Source: Cyclaneusma minus
Lineage: Eukaryota; Ascomycota; Leotiomycetes; Marthamycetales; Marthamycetaceae
NCBI GenBank assembly: GCA_037179335.1
Contig: JAKZHN010000001.1
Span: 1,488,001-1,552,000, forward strand
Direction of reading: 5' to 3'
Length of the DNA stretch: 64,000 nt
The position numbers and the translations under genes are program-made. This document shows positions 59,800-64,000 of this stretch, piece after piece. Under the pieces are notes generated by a model. The model was not told the DNA's origin, made no database searches, and saw nothing but the letters and a program-made list of their open reading frames with translations. The stretch's first letter is position 1. Each line of letters begins with the position of its first letter.

Positions 59800-62244
59800 A
59801 TATAATTGCTATAGAAAATATTTTTAAAATCTGGCAAATCAATAATGGTTTTGCAAAAAATTATATTATAGCTAATTTATATTTTAATTTCAAAATTCTA
59901 TTCCTTAAAACAAATAATGTTTAGCAAATATAAAAAGATTTACGCAAAAGATTTCAAAAATGAAAATTTAATTTAAAAACAAACGCTATATAACAGTTTA
60001 TTAGCGCAATTTATACAATTTTTTTTTTTTTTTTTTATTAAATCTTTCCAAAAAATTTATAGCACTTTTAAAAACTTTGAAATTTCCCCAAATAATAATT
60101 TTATAATTATTTATTTTCTTAATAAATTGTAGCCTATTTATTTTATTTAAATTAATCGCATTTTCGCTTAATTTTAAATAAATAAAAGAACCAGTATTTC
60201 CTTTAAAAATATTTACTCCAGCGTCGTAAATCAAGCTTTTAATATCAATAATAATGCTTTTATTTTTAGCAATTAAAATTATAATTAAAATTAAAAAAAT
60301 ACAAATAATAATAGCAATAAAAATAAAAAAAGCTTTAAAAATAGCTTAAAATATAATTAGCGTTTAAAAAAAAGCCTTCAAAAATAATACTATATATTAT
60401 TATAGCTATAATAAATTTTATTCTCCAAAAATATATTGGATTTTTTATCCCAAAACAATTCCTAATTATATCCAAAGTAATTTTATATTATTTAATAAAT
60501 AAAAAAATAAAAATATCCCTTTCAGAAATCGCAAAAATAAATCCAGCTATAAAAAAAACAATTAAAAATCTACTGCCTTTAATAAAAAAGCATTTAATAT
60601 TAAAAATTATAAATATTATATAATATTCCCTATTGGTATCAATTTTAAACCAGGCAAATAAATTTTAAACACCAATACTAAGCAATATATTTATATTAAT
60701 AAAAGTCTCTTTTTAAATCTTTATATAATAGCCTAGCTAATTTAATTTCAAATAGCCAATAATTTTATATTAGCAATATTTTATAAAAATATTGCCTTTA
60801 TTTTCCATTTATTAAATAAAAATAATAAACCAATTACCCTTTATAATTATATTTATTTTAATATTTATTCTGCAATTTTTTTTATAAATCAAATTAAAAA
60901 TCATTTCTATTTTAATAATAAAAATAATCTATTTTATAAATATATAAACAATATTAAAATCGCTTAAATTCTAAATTATATAATTTAATTTGCAGCTATT
61001 TCGAACGATACTTTTTTAATATCCAGCAATAAAACAAATATAAAATTCTAATATTGCCGCTTTAATTATATTATTCTTAAAAATATTAAAGCAATAGCTA
61101 AAATAACCATTAATATTAAAATCAATAGCAAAAGATCTAAAAAAAACCTTATATTTCCTATTACCTAAAAAAAAATCTTATATTCCTTAAAAACAAGCCA
61201 TTATTTTTTTAAAAAATCCATATTAATTTATTTAAAATCAAAATTTCCAAAATCCATTTTTTTTGACAAATAATTTAATTTAATACCAAAAGCCCTATAT
61301 ATTCCAAAAAAAAGTCTTTGACGCGCTAAAATTCTATAACCAATATATCCTATATTAATTCGGCTTTTAAATTACAGTTTAGCATATAAATCATAATTTA
61401 AAATATAGCTTTAATCGCATTAAAGCCTATATTGCTAAATATAGCTAGCAAATTAAAATCACCAATATTTATACGCTTAAATAAAACAAAATATCCAAAT
61501 ATAATATCGGCGTTTATATTTGCAAACTACGCTATATTTATATTAAATACTTCAAATTCCAACTTTTTTTAAATAAAGTTTTAAAAATATTATGTACACC
61601 TATAATTAAATTGCTTTTATATTGTTTAATAAAAATATTCTAATAAATATACTATTTAAATATATACCTGGCGAAAATTTTATAATATTTAATATATTTT
61701 ATTTTTATATATTAAAATACCAAATATTTATTTATATTTCAAAAAAATAAAAAAATATTTTTAAAAAAATAAAACCTAAAATAAAATGAAATATACTTTT
61801 TAATTACCAAGGCTTTAGCATTTATATTATTTATATTAAAACATATAATATAATTATATAAATATTTTATATTATTTTTAATAAATATATTTGCTATTTT
61901 AATAATATTAAAAAAATATCCCAATAAAAAATTAAATAATAAAAATAATAACTATTAAAAGCCAATTAGCAATGCCGTATTTTTTTCAATTATTCTAGCT
62001 GCTATTTAAATCATTTTTAAAAGGCTTAAAATTGCTATATTAATTTCCAAAAATTTAGCCGTTAATTATATTTTTTTTTGAAATAATTATTTATTTTTTC
62101 CGCTAAAAATTGAATTGAATATATTTTCAAAATAATTAAAAAAATAAAAATAAAAATAATATATTTTACACTTTTTTCCCTTTGGTTTTTGCAAAAACTA
62201 TTCCTTTATTAAAAAAAGCAGCTATTAAGCCAGCAATTATTGCC

Positions 62245-62438
62245 TATAACGGCCCTGGGCCGCACACCACACCCTTTACTCTGCGGACACGTGACCGGAC
62301 CGATTGTAGCTCCGGTCCCACCTATATATAGAGCTCTCCAAAGCTCCTTAGACTTCCTTTCCTTTTTTATAGCAATAGATACCTATTAATAGCGCTTTTT
62401 ACTCGGTTTAATCCGAAGCGGAAATCCAAATCGTGATA
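62245..62438 (+). repeat. Probable LTR of a fourth element (D), largely spared by RIP
   Basis: A ~190-bp patch of ordinary G/C content inside the AT desert. It starts TATAACGGCCCTGGGCCGC (TGTAACGG with one G-to-A change would be a standard LTR start), holds CACGTG (62288-62293), an inverted repeat GGACCG/CGGTCC (62297-62318), a TATATATAG box (62323-62331) and a pyrimidine-rich stretch, and ends near TCGTGATA (from TCGTGACA). No second copy lies in the window; it may be a solo LTR or a 5' LTR whose element continues past 64,000. Confidence 0.5.
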
Positions 62439-64000
62439 TTGCCCCTATTTAAATTAGCAATCGCAATATTAAAAATACCTATTAAATTAAAAAAAAAATG
62501 TTTCTAATTAAATCTAGCCTATTTGGTATTTTAAATTTTTACAAAAAAACCCCCTAATTAAAATAAATAGTATATAGCTATAATTATTTAAATAATCGCT
62601 TTTAAAATTAATAATATTTGGAAATTAATTCACCGCTTTATATTTAAAAAAGCCAAATAGGCTATTTTTAAAAAAAAATTAAGCCCGATAATATTTATTA
62701 TACTAAATAAATAATTTATAAATATATCCAAAAATTTGAATATAATTACACTTTTATTTACATTAATATAATCCAATTAATTATATAGCGCATTCTACTA
62801 GCCTATTTAATTATTAAAAATTGGACTATTTATTAAATAAACGCAATTATTGCTTTTTTAAATAGCCTTATAAATTTTAAAAAAATAAAAATATAATTTA
62901 TTTATTTTAAAAGCCTTTTATAGCCTTAAATAATTTCCTATATTTTAAGCAAATATTTTTTATTCCGCTTTAAAAAAGCTAAAATTTAATTTTTATATTT
63001 GAAAAACCCCTGTATTTTTTCAAATATAAAAAAGAATATTTTTATTTTTATTTATATAAACGATTTCCTAATTTCTAAATTAAACAAATAAAAAATCATT
63101 AGCTTTAAATTTTAGCTAAATAAAAAATAAAAAATAAAAATAATGCTAAAACATTCCTAAATATTAAAATTATTTATATACCAAATAATTTTATACTTTT
63201 ATTTTAGAACCAATATATTAAAAATATATTAAAGTATTTTTAAATAAATTATTATTATTTCATTTTTTATATAATTTAAATATTATAAATTTTTTATTAA
63301 ATATTATAATAAAGCTATATTAAATAAAATAAATAAATATTCATATTATATAAGCTTTATTAGCTATACCGCTATTATTACTAGGCTAAATATTGCTTTT
63401 AGATATATTAAGCTAGTTTAATTTATAAAAAATCCAAATTCTATCTATATTAAAATTTGCAGCCAAATATTTCGCTATTTTTAAAGCAATATTAAAATTG
63501 GATTTTATTATAAACCACCAAATCCTTTAAATCCTATATTTAAAGCTAAAATTTTAAAAGCGTTTAAAATTCCTTCCGCAATTTCTAAAGTTTAATTTTA
63601 TTTTTATTTTAATATAAATTATATAAAAAATAAAAATATCCGCAAATTTTATTTAAATTTTATTTTAATAATAGCCGGCGCTTTTATAATATAAAAATCT
63701 AAAAAGCAAAATCTTTTTTTTATTAAATTAAAAAAAAAGGATTTTTTTTATAAATATAATATGTTTTTGCAAAAATCGGCTATAATAAATCGGATTTTAA
63801 TTTTATAATATTAATAATAAATAATATATTTACAATTTTAATTACTTAATGCTTTAGCAATTAGCAATGCATAAAATATATTAATATCAGGAATTTCTAA
63901 TTTCGCCAAAGTCTAAAATACTATATTAACTTTTAGCATATTTTTTTTAAAAAAAAAATTGGCCAATTTTCTTACTAAGCCATTTTTATAAATAAAGTAT

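Larger units (their letters stand above)
38800..64000. other. AT-rich, RIP-degraded gene desert
   Basis: From about 38.8 kb the sequence becomes overwhelmingly A/T with frequent TA dinucleotides and almost no open frame above ~77 codons. Paired repeat copies inside it differ by C/T and G/A transitions. No host gene, tRNA or rRNA is seen. The stretches not separately annotated (39,740-43,767; 43,851-44,150; 44,307-46,201; 46,587-49,350; 49,495-53,398; 53,572-58,436; 59,800-62,244; 62,439-64,000) are unreadable element interiors or unassigned AT-rich DNA. Confidence 0.9.

Noticed and set aside
38800..64000. Mitochondrial DNA insert or bacterial AT-rich contig as an explanation for the AT block
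   Set aside because: No rRNA, tRNA or respiratory gene is readable, and transition-only repeat pairs fit RIP-degraded nuclear transposons better.

Overview
The window is nuclear DNA of a filamentous ascomycete (Pezizomycotina). The evidence is compact genes with 49-101 nt GT-AG introns, a FlbD-type Myb regulator, a HET-domain relic, pyrimidine-rich 5' leaders, and a long AT-rich block whose repeat copies differ by C-to-T/G-to-A transitions, the signature of repeat-induced point mutation (RIP). Leotiomycetes is my guess for the class, but nothing here proves it.

Bases 1-38,800 are an ordinary gene-bearing region. In order it holds: the 3' end of a Vps3/TGFBRAP1-like CORVET subunit (+); ureidoglycolate lyase (+); the Myb regulator flbD (-); a 5.5 kb stretch without a convincing gene that includes a striking inverted-repeat block at 9.1-10.3 kb; a large TPR/O-GlcNAc-transferase-like gene (-); a broken HET-domain remnant (+); RPL12 (-) divergent from SEC23 (+); an F-box-like protein (+); a small basic protein (+); a secreted protein of unknown function (-); RPS18 (+) convergent with the SBDS/Sdo1 ribosome-maturation factor (-), itself divergent from carboxypeptidase Y (+); a conserved unknown gene with an apparent 1-nt frameshift (-); a possible small gene (+); and a Ser/Tyr/Arg-rich protein with a Cys-rich tail (-). 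Most genes are housekeeping: ribosome structure and assembly, COPII export, endosome-vacuole traffic, vacuolar proteolysis and purine-nitrogen salvage. They do not form one pathway or operon-like unit. Exon structures were built by hand from splice signals and protein-family continuity. Several are easy to miss, including a 4-nt first exon in RPL12, a start-codon-only exon in the F-box-like gene and a 57-nt in-frame intron in the OGT-like gene.

Bases 38,800-64,000 are a gene-free AT-rich isochore. Paired direct repeats resolve most of it into three nested LTR retrotransposons. Element A (39.5-59.8 kb) has its right LTR split by element B (46.4-59.7 kb), and B's interior is split by element C (53.4-58.8 kb). 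With inner insertions removed the lengths are about 6.9, 7.9 and 5.4 kb, normal for LTR elements. All coding capacity is destroyed; one integrase-tail relic is still readable in A. A mostly unmutated, TATA-containing patch at 62.2-62.4 kb looks like the LTR of a fourth element running off the window. The most unusual structures are the RIP-stamped nested stack and the convergent CTTAGCGGAAA-motif inverted-repeat block at 9.1-10.3 kb.
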